From Pseudomonadales bacterium (GTDB lineage: Bacteria; Pseudomonadota; Gammaproteobacteria; Pseudomonadales; Azotimanducaceae), in assembly GCA_028285415.1 (NCBI GenBank), contig JANQPF010000033.1:62001-126000 (forward strand): DNA of 64,000 nucleotides. Reading direction: 5' to 3'. How positions within the stretch are numbered: the first letter of the stretch is position 1; every line of letters begins with the position of its first letter. Made by a program: the position numbers and the translations under genes. This document shows positions 1-7,962 of the stretch, in pieces. The notes beneath the pieces were generated by a model. It searched no databases and was not told where the DNA came from. It worked only from the letters and a program-made list of their open reading frames with translations.

Positions 1-1
1 C

Positions 2-124
2 GTTCTTGCTGAGGTTTTTTACAAGTTCGGGAGCTTTACCCTAGAGGCTGTGGCTTTCCTGGGAACATGGTTTCTAACAGATCTATTGATCTCAAAGATT
101 CGGCAATCGCTGAATAGGAGTTAG
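2..124 (+). CDS. C-terminal fragment of an unidentified membrane protein (5' end outside window)
   Basis: The reading frame that begins at base 2 is open up to a TAG at 122-124 and gives about 40 residues with a coherent composition, including a hydrophobic stretch around FTLEAVAFLGTWF. The other two forward frames hit stops at once or look random. The protein therefore probably begins upstream of the window and this is its C-terminus. The next gene starts two bases after the stop, which suggests one transcription unit. Family unknown. Confidence 0.45.
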   Translation, partial: VLAEVFYKFGSFTLEAVAFLGTWFLTDLLISKIRQSLNRS

Positions 125-126
125 AC

Positions 127-363
127 ATGGGCAAGGTCGGAAAAGGCCGCTTGGGGGGAGCAAAGAAAAAGGCATCGGAGGATGCCCTCGCAGAAAGCGC
201 TAACACGCCACGCAAACCATCTTCCGATGAGCTTGATGGTCGTCAGGCAAGTATTGGTCACGAAAGACGCCAAGGAGGTCCGGATCTGGGGGTTGCTGAC
301 GCAGGTGACTTAGAAGCGTCGTCGACCACGGAATCCTCATGCGAGGATGCAAGTGAAAGCTGA
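127..363 (+). CDS. Small hydrophilic hypothetical protein
   Basis: A 78-residue polar protein with a basic N-terminus (MGKVGKGRLGGAKKKA) and a Ser/Glu/Asp-rich C-terminus. It has no signal peptide and no recognised domain, and looks largely disordered. ATG at 127 follows the sequence taggagttagac, in which aggag is a good ribosome-binding site. It lies between the stop of the upstream fragment (124) and the start of the propeller protein (394) on the same strand, so it is probably co-transcribed. The opposite strand also has an open frame here, but it lacks a comparable ribosome-binding site. Function unknown. Confidence 0.5.
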   Translation: MGKVGKGRLGGAKKKASEDALAESANTPRKPSSDELDGRQASIGHERRQGGPDLGVADAGDLEASSTTESSCEDASES

Positions 364-393
364 CGCCAAAAGTAACTGCAGGGAGGCAAGGCG

Positions 394-1680
394 ATGCCAG
401 AAGTCAAACTGTTCTCGAACAAAGCACTCAACAATATCGACACCGGAGTTCTTTCAACGTCCACAGTGTGCGAACCCAGCGTAGCCGCTAGCGGAAACGA
501 AGTCCTACTGACCGGCAATTGGTTTGCAACTAGATCCTTAGATGGTGGTGCATCTTGGGATTCGATGGATCCTTTCACGTACTTTCCGCACGTCGACGGC
601 GGATTTTGTTGCGACCAATCGGTAATCTACGAACCCAGCCGAGATATCACCATTTGGCTACTTCAATACCTTAGAGCAGACGACCAGGAAAATACCCTTC
701 GTGTAGTCGTTTCGCCCGGGGTATCTATAGGAAACAATGTCTGGCATTGGTGGGACTTTCGGCCAAGTGATGTAGATCCAAATTGGATTCGGCAATGGTT
801 CGACTACAACCATATTGCCGTTTCGAACAATTTTGCGTATGTGGGCACTAACATGTTTGATGCGGAAGATGTGTTCACCCAATGTGTTGTCTTTCGACTC
901 CCGCTTGATGAGCTTGCAAACGTCAACTCATCTCTCAGCTACGACTATTACGAAACACCAGACAACTTTTCTCTTCGATGCTGCCAGGGCGCTCGCGATG
1001 TGATGTATTTTGGCTCGCACAACTCAAATCGTGAGCTTCGTCTCTTTGAGTGGCGTGAGGACAGTGCCAGCGTCGCCACACACGATATTGCGATTTCTAA
1101 GTGGAACTACGGACCAAACAGTGCGAATGGCCCTGATGGTAGAAACTGGCTCGCTCGAAGTGACTCAAGGATCACTGCTGCCTATTTAATACCAGATCGC
1201 GAGATCGGGTTTGCTTGGACGGCGAACAAGCAAGGCTTAGCACGGCCTTATCCATTTGTTCGATGTGTTGTCATCGACCCCGCATCCAATTCTGTTGCCG
1301 CCGAACCTGACATATGGAGCAGTAATTTCGCTTATGCATATCCGGATATGTGCGCAAACATGCAGGGGCACGTCGGAGTCTCATTGTTTCGCGGCGGCAA
1401 CATGCACCATCCAGGTCATGTTGTTGGTATACGAGACGATTTGAGCGGCGGCTCGTGGGATCTCAAGGAAACTCGTGCGAGCACTGATGGCCCGAGTGAC
1501 GAAAAGTGGGGAGACTATGTTAGTTGCAGACCCGCATGGCCGAGCGCCTCAACTTGGGTTACCTCGGGCTTTACGCTTCAAGGTGGCGGTAGTCGCGACG
1601 ACATAGAACCTCAGTACGTTCACTTTGGCAGGGATCGAAACACACCCATGGTCGAACGCTGGCGGAGGACAAGCAGATGA
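394..1680 (+). CDS. Asp-box (BNR/sialidase-like) beta-propeller protein
   Basis: A 428-residue protein with no obvious signal peptide. It carries a classical Asp-box, SLDGGASW, near residue 50, and sequence of the type found in sialidase-like propellers (CDQSVIYEPS near residue 75, EKWGDYVSC near residue 370). Such propellers occur in glycosidases but also in non-catalytic binding proteins, and I cannot assign sialidase catalytic residues, so activity is open. ATG 394 is preceded by gggaggcaaggcg, a strong ribosome-binding site. Its stop overlaps the ATG of the following lipoprotein gene in an ATGA at 1677-1680, so the two are translationally coupled and may act together at the cell surface, though the export route of this protein is unclear. 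Confidence 0.65.
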   Translation: MPEVKLFSNKALNNIDTGVLSTSTVCEPSVAASGNEVLLTGNWFATRSLDGGASWDSMDPFTYFPHVDGGFCCDQSVIYEPSRDITIWLLQYLRADDQENTLRVVVSPGVSIGNNVWHWWDFRPSDVDPNWIRQWFDYNHIAVSNNFAYVGTNMFDAEDVFTQCVVFRLPLDELANVNSSLSYDYYETPDNFSLRCCQGARDVMYFGSHNSNRELRLFEWREDSASVATHDIAISKWNYGPNSANGPDGRNWLARSDSRITAAYLIPDREIGFAWTANKQGLARPYPFVRCVVIDPASNSVAAEPDIWSSNFAYAYPDMCANMQGHVGVSLFRGGNMHHPGHVVGIRDDLSGGSWDLKETRASTDGPSDEKWGDYVSCRPAWPSASTWVTSGFTLQGGGSRDDIEPQYVHFGRDRNTPMVERWRRTSR

Positions 1681-2216
1681 AAATATCAAGCCTACTTGTT
1701 CAGTCGTTGATATTTTCGGCGTTGCTTACAATGGCGGTTGGTTGTAGAAGCAAACTAGAAGTCTGGGACGCCAACGAAAAGACGGTAAATGGCGTGCCAG
1801 TCAAAATAGGTGAAGTTTATGTCAAGCAGGGGTTTCATAGTGAGCACTCGAAAGGCAAACCCTGCGATAAGGCAGAATTCGTTGATACCGTTGTATTGCC
1901 GACTGGTGCTACTTATTACATAAATGTCGACCCTGCTGACTTCGCAAAAACTGGGTTGGTGATCAAAACACACGAAAGTGGCGTACTTGCTGAAGTAACC
2001 CTTAACACTGACCCGGCTTCTGAGGCAATTAGCTCTACCACGGAGGCGCTAACGAGCCTTCTTCCGTTTCTAGGCTTGCTTCCTTCGGAACGATCTTCTT
2101 CGGCTGAAGCACAGGCAGAAGCTGCCCCCTCCGATGAGACGCAAAATCCAGCCTGTGATGCTGGAGAAACTGATGTCAAATTCTTTACGTTGAAGAAATG
2201 GATCGAAGATCAATAG
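1677..2216 (+). CDS. Lipoprotein, unknown function
   Basis: A 179-residue protein with a lipoprotein-type N-terminus: MKISSLL followed by a hydrophobic core and a lipobox-like AVGC with Cys near residue 23. The mature part has no family I recognise. It contains a stretch TEALTSLLPFLGLLP that could be a short amphipathic or hydrophobic segment, then an Ala/Glu-rich linker and two further cysteines (PACDAGET). The gene starts inside the stop codon of the propeller gene (ATGA overlap). The pairing of a propeller and a small lipoprotein suggests an envelope-anchored assembly; this is inference. Confidence 0.6.
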   Translation: MKISSLLVQSLIFSALLTMAVGCRSKLEVWDANEKTVNGVPVKIGEVYVKQGFHSEHSKGKPCDKAEFVDTVVLPTGATYYINVDPADFAKTGLVIKTHESGVLAEVTLNTDPASEAISSTTEALTSLLPFLGLLPSERSSSAEAQAEAAPSDETQNPACDAGETDVKFFTLKKWIEDQ

Positions 2217-2597
2217 CACTATTTTCTGAGCTGTCCAGACAAGATCCACGCTTAAAAGGATCCACAACGATTCGAACCCGATCTAGCAACACGGTTTTGT
2301 TCTAACTTACCAATAGCGCTAGCGCTTTTGTTGCCGATTGGTGCAAATTTGCCTTTTTCGAGCTTCAAGCCCAGATCGTAAGCCACTTGGGCACCCACTG
2401 GGTAACGCCACTATGCAGTTATCAAGCGAGCGGGTCTGTAAGCTAATACCATGATTCAGCGTGAGCCAAAGAGGCTGGTTTATTGCTAGGTCGCGGACCT
2501 GTAAGTAACGCTAGCTTACAGTGCGGGCTGCGTTGCAGACGCACTTGCGTCCCACGATACAAGCCGATCTTGCACGATTCAGGCGTCACATGCTCAA
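2217..2597. other. Intergenic region with small hairpins
   Basis: About 380 bases without a supported gene. I see a short hairpin at about 2486-2501 (AGGTC/GACCT arms) followed closely by a TGTAAG...CTTACA pair near 2501-2522. The motif tgtaagctaat near 2435 partly repeats the second arm. A GCTAGCGC palindrome lies near 2318. No terminator with a T-run and no RNA gene was recognised. Confidence 0.3.
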
Positions 2598-4325
2598 ATG
2601 AAGAACGACTCACTCGTTATCGCGACAACAATTGCAATGTCCAACGTAAGCCTCCTACACATATCCGACACGCACTTTGGCCAGCCTAAGAATCGGGGTG
2701 CTCAAGCACGGATTGTTGGGGCATTGACGCAAGCGGTACACCAGCATGTAAAAGATGTAGAACACCCCCCTCAACTCTGCGTGTTTTCGGGTGACTTAGC
2801 GCATAGTGCGACTCGCGCCCAGTATGACGCGTGTGCGAAGTGGCTCGAAGAACTCATGGAACCACTAAATGGCTGCAAGTTGTTTATTGTTCCTGGTAAC
2901 CATGATGTGAAACGCCCAAAGGCCTCTTCTAGATTGGTCAAAGAACTTCGGAATGCACACTATGCGGAGGAGAGCTATCGCATCAATCATGCTCAATTCG
3001 CTCAAGCACCCCACCTAGATGAGTTCGTGGCCTGGCATGAGGAGCTGAAGAATCTCTCATCGCTAGAAATTGTCTCAGACTGGTCTACTTCGCGATTGCT
3101 CTGCCACCAAAAAATCGATATCGACAACATACCAACCAACCTCATCGGCATAAACTCAGCAATTCTATCTTGTGGAAACGATGATCGAGGAAAACTCGCA
3201 GCTGACATAGACGAATTAAATAACTCGTTAGCGCTTACGCGTGCAGATGAAGAGCTAATTGTCGCCACAAGTCACCACCCAATTGGAGTTGCCGCCGGCG
3301 AAGGCCAAGATACCGGCTGGTTCGTTAATTGGAACAATGCTGAGTTAGAGAAGCTCCTACTACAATCCACGGGGCCTCACATGTACCTTCACGGACATCT
3401 TCACGAAGCGACGGGAACCACGGTGGGGATGTCGAGTGGACAACACCTCACCTTGTTCGGTGCAGGTGCTGCGTACAATACTGACCGACCGATGAAGTTC
3501 GCTTTTTACGAGATTGACTTGGCTGGGCGAATCATCAAACCGCAGACGTACTTTTATAGGGAAAGAGCGGGCAAGTGGACTGAGGATCCTGAAACTTCCC
3601 AGCCTGTGGGTGCAGTTTTACCGCAGCATACTGATAACAGAGCCAGCATAAGCTATGCGCACTCTTGTAGCGCCGCAAGGGCAGTGTTTAGTCAAGCGTT
3701 CTTGGAACATGATAGACCTGGTCATACACTGACCGAGGTCCGATACGAGTGCCGTATGCTTGAAAATGGTGATGGCCTGGTCCGCAATACGCTTTGTCTC
3801 AAGCCCACTGGTGAAGAGCCAGTTCAGTTTTTCAAATATGAAATCGATGCACAAGGTCAAGACATTCCATCAGTCGGCTACGTCGAAGAATTGGATTTTC
3901 AAATCAGAGACCTGAGTGGCAAAGATGCAACTTATCTCGTTATCAGCAACGAGCCCAACTTCAAAGAGCTTTGCATCTTTTTCCTGCCAAGAATGGAAAG
4001 CGAAACTGACTCTCGAACCATTGAGATCACTTTTCGCTGGCCTGGCTTTGTGAATGAGTTTGTTAGGGGAGGTAAGGTCCGACTTGACTGGCATTCTAAG
4101 GCATCGAACCAAAGCGAGACAGCAGATTTGACGCTATGCATGCAGTTTCCTGCTTGCTACGACAATGTTGGATGCAAGATAGTTGGTCAGATTAGTGATC
4201 ACGCCACCAATAACATGTCCATTGAGAGCGATGGATGTAAGACTTGGACGTATCGTGTTGAGAATGCAAGCCTCCGTGGAGGAGCAAAGTACGGGTTAGA
4301 GTTTGTGGACGAATCTACCACATAG
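2598..4325 (+). CDS. Calcineurin-like metallophosphoesterase with long C-terminal extension
   Basis: A 575-residue protein whose first ~280 residues have the full calcineurin-like phosphoesterase motif set: SDTHFG (D-x-H, near residue 23), SGDLAHS (near 65), PGNHDV (near 100), SHHP (near 226) and HGHLH (near 265). These residues bind a two-metal centre in 3',5'-cyclic nucleotide phosphodiesterases (CpdA-like) and SbcD-like nucleases; substrate here is unknown. The C-terminal ~290 residues match no domain I recognise. A second in-frame ATG at 2637 (MSNVSLLHISD) places the first metal motif close to the N-terminus, as usual in the family, and may be the true start; neither start has a strong ribosome-binding site. 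A short Gly-rich ORF follows. Confidence 0.75.
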   Translation: MKNDSLVIATTIAMSNVSLLHISDTHFGQPKNRGAQARIVGALTQAVHQHVKDVEHPPQLCVFSGDLAHSATRAQYDACAKWLEELMEPLNGCKLFIVPGNHDVKRPKASSRLVKELRNAHYAEESYRINHAQFAQAPHLDEFVAWHEELKNLSSLEIVSDWSTSRLLCHQKIDIDNIPTNLIGINSAILSCGNDDRGKLAADIDELNNSLALTRADEELIVATSHHPIGVAAGEGQDTGWFVNWNNAELEKLLLQSTGPHMYLHGHLHEATGTTVGMSSGQHLTLFGAGAAYNTDRPMKFAFYEIDLAGRIIKPQTYFYRERAGKWTEDPETSQPVGAVLPQHTDNRASISYAHSCSAARAVFSQAFLEHDRPGHTLTEVRYECRMLENGDGLVRNTLCLKPTGEEPVQFFKYEIDAQGQDIPSVGYVEELDFQIRDLSGKDATYLVISNEPNFKELCIFFLPRMESETDSRTIEITFRWPGFVNEFVRGGKVRLDWHSKASNQSETADLTLCMQFPACYDNVGCKIVGQISDHATNNMSIESDGCKTWTYRVENASLRGGAKYGLEFVDESTT

Positions 4326-4343
4326 ATCCTAGGAGTGAACTTT

Positions 4344-4412
4344 GTGAATGAACCTGAGCTAGAAATCGGTCGTGGGGGAGCCATTGGTGGTGGTACTGGA
4401 GGAAGTGGTTGA
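4344..4412 (+). CDS. Putative 22-residue Gly-rich micropeptide
   Basis: A GTG at 4344 lies eight bases after aggag (4331-4335) and opens a frame of 22 codons ending in TGA at 4412. The peptide starts with an acidic part (NEPELEIGRGG) and ends AIGGGTGGSG. It begins 18 bases after the phosphoesterase stop, so it could be translated from the same message. There is no homology evidence. A strong ribosome-binding site with such a low-complexity glycine tail is unusual, but the ORF is short enough to be chance. Confidence 0.3.
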   Translation: MNEPELEIGRGGAIGGGTGGSG

Positions 4413-4770
4413 CCGTCCGTTGACCTCACGTAGCGTGCCCCGAACCCCAAAAACAACGATTAGAGTAATGTTGCTGATCGGGTGTGCCGCATGACCTGAC
4501 TAGCACTGTGGTGGCTCGAAGCCCAGTAGCCCAAGTTCACCCAGCCCCGGCGAGTTGAGCGTTTGCCTGTACATCGTACTCTTCGCGGCGAATCCGAAAC
4601 CCTCCACCAAGCGATCAACAGAAACCTTTCAGGATCGCAGTTCGGCAAGTATAGGCAAACCCTTGGTGGATAGTGGGTGTTTCCTCGGAAACTAGATGGA
4701 ACGCCGTACAAGAAATGCAACCCAAATCTTCACCCCCCGTCTTGGCCCCATCGATGCCAACAAACTTGGG
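4413..4770. other. Intergenic region, no gene recognised
   Basis: The stretch between the phosphoesterase unit and the convergent Dps gene. Short frames exist on both strands, but none has a convincing composition or ribosome-binding site. I saw no clear terminator or RNA gene. Confidence 0.3.
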
Positions 4771-5292
4771 TTACGTGTTAGAAGAGAGTTCAGCGTCGAG
4801 TATCCAGAGTGTTCTTTCCACTACTCCAAGTGTCTCAACAAGAACGTGTTCCGAAACAAAATCTCCTTGACCCGTCATCATATGAATATCAGTACGCAAA
4901 GACTCGCTGTATTTCGAGTATGCTCTTTGGAGGGCAACTAAGTGTTCTCTAGGGTCGATTGCATCACCCGGGTATGGATCGAGGGAAGAGTGCTCATCGA
5001 GAAACTCCCGAGTCCCCCTGGCCTGTCCCCCGATGGTAACTAATCGCTCGGCCAACTGATCGCTGACCTTCTCGATGTCCTTGTTAAACTGATCGAACAT
5101 GAGGTGTAGCGACATGAAATTCTCACCTCTTACGTTCCAATAAGCCTGCTTAGTTTGCAAAACAAGATCCAACGAATCGGCCAAGCGTGCCTGAAGGTGC
5201 ACAGCGGAACTCTGCCTTGTGGGGGCTGGAATGTCATCGCTCGTGACGTGTGGAGGGACTTTGTATAACTGTGATGGGGCGTTGACTGTCAT
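4771..5292 (-). CDS. dps: Dps/ferritin-like DNA-protection protein with altered ferroxidase residue
   Basis: A 173-residue Dps-family protein. Dps forms a dodecamer that stores iron and shields DNA during starvation and oxidative stress. The signature region reads KQAYWNVRGENF...LHLMFDQF...VSDQLAERL. By alignment to E. coli Dps (H51, H63, D67, D78, E82), the second His, both Asp and the Glu are present, but the first His (in KQAHWN) is replaced by Tyr. The N-terminal ~35 residues are Pro/Thr-rich. ATG 5292 lies just before a divergent intergenic region with an inverted repeat. The Tyr substitution may alter ferroxidase kinetics; this is inference. Confidence 0.85.
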   Translation of the reverse strand: MTVNAPSQLYKVPPHVTSDDIPAPTRQSSAVHLQARLADSLDLVLQTKQAYWNVRGENFMSLHLMFDQFNKDIEKVSDQLAERLVTIGGQARGTREFLDEHSSLDPYPGDAIDPREHLVALQRAYSKYSESLRTDIHMMTGQGDFVSEHVLVETLGVVERTLWILDAELSSNT

Positions 5293-5401
5293 TGAGTGTT
5301 CCTAGCCTGGGATATTCGACAAGGAACATGATGCCACCGGTCTGGCTTCGCGATAACTCTATCTGTGCACAAAGCACTGTTGCGCATTCAGCAAAGCTTG
5401 T

Positions 5402-5418
5402 GTTGCGAAAACCGCAAC
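5402..5418. promoter_or_regulatory. Inverted repeat in divergent dps/dsbA-like promoter region
   Basis: GTTGCG (5402-5407), a five-base spacer, then CGCAAC (5413-5418) form a perfect 6-bp inverted repeat between the divergent dps and DsbA-like genes. A further ttgcaac lies about ten bases downstream. The placement suits a regulator binding site acting on one or both promoters. The regulator is not identifiable from the window. Confidence 0.35.
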
Positions 5419-5505
5419 GGTGTTCACAATTTGCAACGGATTATCATCTTCTAAACCTCCCGATAGCATGCGTCTTGTTCGCTAATACAGACAGGAGAAC
5501 AAGAC

Positions 5506-6210
5506 ATGAAAATCAAAGTGACTGTAACGTCAGATTTCATCTGCCCTTGGTGCCTTATTGGCGCGAGTCGATTGGAGAAGGTCATCGAGAGTCTACCTGC
5601 GTCGATCCGGGCCGAGGTGGAGTACCTTCCGTTCCAGTTAAACCCCGATATGCCTAAAGAAGGCATGGATCGCAAGACCTATCGTAGCCAAAAGTTCGGC
5701 AGCTGGGAGCGCTCGCAGGCGCTTGACGCTCACACCGAGTTGGCTGCTATGGAAGATGGTTTGAAGTTCGACTATGCCGCAATGAAACGCACACCGAACA
5801 CGTTCGATGCACATCGGTTGTCCTGGTTTGCGGCGAAGAGCGGAAAGCAGGCGGCGTTTGTGCGGGCTGCTCTCCGGGCGTACTTCGCGGGTGGAAAAGA
5901 TATCGGCGAGCACACGGTGTTGACCGATTTGGCGGTTGCCGTGGGGCTCGATCGAGATACGGTTGCTGAGTTTTTGGCCAGCGAGGAAGGCGTCGACGAA
6001 GTCACGGCGCTAGAAGCGGAGGTCAAGCGCAAAGGTATTCGTGGCGTGCCTCACGTTGATCTCCACGGGTTCGGCTTCACCGGTGCACCGGATGTCGATG
6101 AGCTTCGCGAAGCGTTTTTCCAAGCCTTCGAAAAGAAAACAGGTTCAAGACCCAATACGACCGATGAGTTCTGTGAGGAGGGGGTCTGTGATGTTGGAGG
6201 TGTTTCATGA
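5506..6210 (+). CDS. DsbA-family oxidoreductase, FrnE-like
   Basis: A 234-residue thioredoxin-fold protein with CPWC at residues 13-16 (SDFICPWCL), the active-site form of the FrnE/DsbA-like and 2-hydroxychromene-carboxylate isomerase-like group. Another family feature is the GVPHVDLHGFGFTGA segment near residue 175, with the cis-proline loop (VPH). There is no signal peptide, so it is cytosolic. The C-terminus has an extra Cys pair (EFCEEGVCDVGG). ATG 5506 follows acaggagaacaagac, a strong site. The stop overlaps the start of the next gene by four bases (ATGA, 6207-6210), so it is co-translated with an FAD monooxygenase. FrnE-like proteins often accompany oxidative tailoring or stress functions. 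Confidence 0.8.
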   Translation: MKIKVTVTSDFICPWCLIGASRLEKVIESLPASIRAEVEYLPFQLNPDMPKEGMDRKTYRSQKFGSWERSQALDAHTELAAMEDGLKFDYAAMKRTPNTFDAHRLSWFAAKSGKQAAFVRAALRAYFAGGKDIGEHTVLTDLAVAVGLDRDTVAEFLASEEGVDEVTALEAEVKRKGIRGVPHVDLHGFGFTGAPDVDELREAFFQAFEKKTGSRPNTTDEFCEEGVCDVGGVS

Positions 6211-7361
6211 ATAGGCAACCAAAAGCGCTTGTTGTTGGCGGGTCTCTTGGCGGGCTATTCGCCGGTAACATGCTCAGAAAGGCAGGTTGGGGTGTGGAGA
6301 TTTATGAACGATCGCCCAACAGTTTGGACAGCAGAGGCGGTGGTATCGTTCTACAACCCGATGTCGTTGAAGTGTTCAATCAGGTGGGTGTGGATACCAA
6401 TAGCATTGATCTGGGCGTCATGTCCCAGCATCGCAAGGTTCTCGCCCCAGATGGCGGTATCTACAAGAATCAGATTGCGCCTCAAATGCAAACGTCATGG
6501 TCGTTAATCTACAACACAATGAGAGACGCGTTTGGCGATGAGCACTACCATCAAGGTAAAGCAGTCGTCGGTGTGCTGCGCGACACTGACTCAGCCACGC
6601 TGGTGTTTGAAGATGGTTTATCAGCGATAGGCGATTTGGTCGTTGCGGCAGACGGGAACAACTCCACTGTACGCAAGCTTCTATGGCCTGAGGCTGAACC
6701 TACTTACGCAGGGTACATTGCCTGGAGAGGATTGGTGCCTGAGCTACAGATGCCCCTGCTCGCACGAAAACACCTTCATGGTGATTTCGGCTTTGCAAAC
6801 AACAGCGGCTCGCACATATTGGGGTACCTCGTCCCTGGAGAAGGTAACGACACCCGAGAGGGTCGCCGTCTGTACAACTGGGTGTGGTACCGGGCAACCG
6901 ACGATGCCATGCTCAAGGACGTGATGACGGATAAGCACGGTGTTAATCGTGGCTTCTCCATGCCTGAGGGGCAACTTTCTCCACAGTGGAGAGAACATGT
7001 TTATCGAGAAGCCGGAGAGCTCTTAGCTCCTGCGTTTAAGGAAGTAGTTCGAGCAACCGAAGAACCTTTCGCACAAGCCATAAGAGATCTCAGAGTGTCT
7101 ACTATGGTGAAAGGTAGGGTAGTGCTACTTGGAGATGCAGCATTTATTCCCAGGCCGCATACCGCTGCGAGCACTTCGAAGGCGGCAGCTAACGCTCTAG
7201 ACCTTATGGCTGCCTTAGTTCGCCATCCCGATTCAGTTGAGCAGGCATTGGAGTCATGGGAGCACAACCAACTGACACTCGGCGAAATGCTTTATGTGCA
7301 GGGAACCACGGTAGGAAACAATTTGCTGTTTGGATCTCCGCCTGTTACGAGCGTGGGCTGA
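6207..7361 (+). CDS. FAD-dependent monooxygenase (aromatic-ring hydroxylase type)
   Basis: A 384-residue flavoprotein hydroxylase. The N-terminus has the Rossmann FAD motif in the form VVGGSLGGLFAG (residues 9-20) with the acidic residue ending the second strand (EIYERS), a DG motif near residue 145 (VVAADGNNST) and the second FAD-binding GD motif LLGDAAFIPRPHTAA near residue 305. This GDAAF-x-x-RPHTA form resembles 2,6-dihydroxypyridine 3-hydroxylase-like enzymes, so an NAD(P)H-dependent hydroxylation of an aromatic or N-heterocyclic substrate is likely, but the substrate is unknown. It overlaps the DsbA-like gene by ATGA, suggesting joint expression. Confidence 0.8.
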   Translation: MNRQPKALVVGGSLGGLFAGNMLRKAGWGVEIYERSPNSLDSRGGGIVLQPDVVEVFNQVGVDTNSIDLGVMSQHRKVLAPDGGIYKNQIAPQMQTSWSLIYNTMRDAFGDEHYHQGKAVVGVLRDTDSATLVFEDGLSAIGDLVVAADGNNSTVRKLLWPEAEPTYAGYIAWRGLVPELQMPLLARKHLHGDFGFANNSGSHILGYLVPGEGNDTREGRRLYNWVWYRATDDAMLKDVMTDKHGVNRGFSMPEGQLSPQWREHVYREAGELLAPAFKEVVRATEEPFAQAIRDLRVSTMVKGRVVLLGDAAFIPRPHTAASTSKAAANALDLMAALVRHPDSVEQALESWEHNQLTLGEMLYVQGTTVGNNLLFGSPPVTSVG

Positions 7362-7606
7362 CCAAAGCGGAAATTATGACGCTCTGTGCGACCTCGAGAC
7401 CGCGCTTACATATTGCTTTGCTCAAGTGACCAATAGCGCTCTAGAGCTTTGAGCACGGCTCAGGCTGAGTTGTCACTGAGCGTCATATACCAACTGATCT
7501 GCCAATCTAGACCCTTCATTGAAAGTCATTGCGGCTTTCTTCAGAAATGCACGACGGGAATTGCAATGTTGTGCGTAGAACTAGTGAAATCAGCTGGAGA
7601 TCACCG

Positions 7607-7852
7607 ATGATGAAAACCTTGCTCGTTCTTATTTCATTTACCCTGACTGTGACGGCTCTCGGACAACCCGGGAACAGCTCGTGCCGAGACGAAATTCGAG
7701 AATTGTGCCCAAACATCGAGCGCGACAGAGAAGCGATGAAACAGTGTGTGCAAGACAATCTGGAGAAACTCTCTCAGGGATGCCGGCAAGCAATGGAAGA
7801 GCGCCGCCAAAAAATGGAGGGTCAGGGCAGACCAAGAGCCGGGTCGAGCTAG
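7607..7852 (+). CDS. Small secreted Cys-rich protein (GLG1-repeat-like)
   Basis: From ATG 7607 the product is 81 residues: a signal peptide (MMKTLLVLISFTLTVTALG) and a mature part with four regularly spaced cysteines (CRDEIRELCPN...QCVQDNLEKLSQGCRQAM). This spacing resembles the Cys-rich GLG1-type repeat seen in small periplasmic bacterial proteins. An upstream in-frame start at 7529 would add 26 residues and disrupt the signal peptide. The ctggaga at 7594-7600 is a suitable ribosome-binding site for 7607. Two disulphides in the periplasm are likely. Function unknown. Confidence 0.65.
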   Translation: MMKTLLVLISFTLTVTALGQPGNSSCRDEIRELCPNIERDREAMKQCVQDNLEKLSQGCRQAMEERRQKMEGQGRPRAGSS

Positions 7853-7962
7853 TCGACCCCTCAGAACCGGCGTGCTCCACATTCCTTGTCAATTCTCCGA
7901 TGTTTGTGTTGTCTGGCTTTATCTAGAGTGACGGACAAGGGAATCGAGCAACGGAGCCTTCT

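Noticed and set aside
4460-4720. 86-codon minus-strand frame between the phosphoesterase and dps
   Set aside because: The composition is Arg/Trp/His-biased without motif or ribosome-binding site; kept as non-coding.
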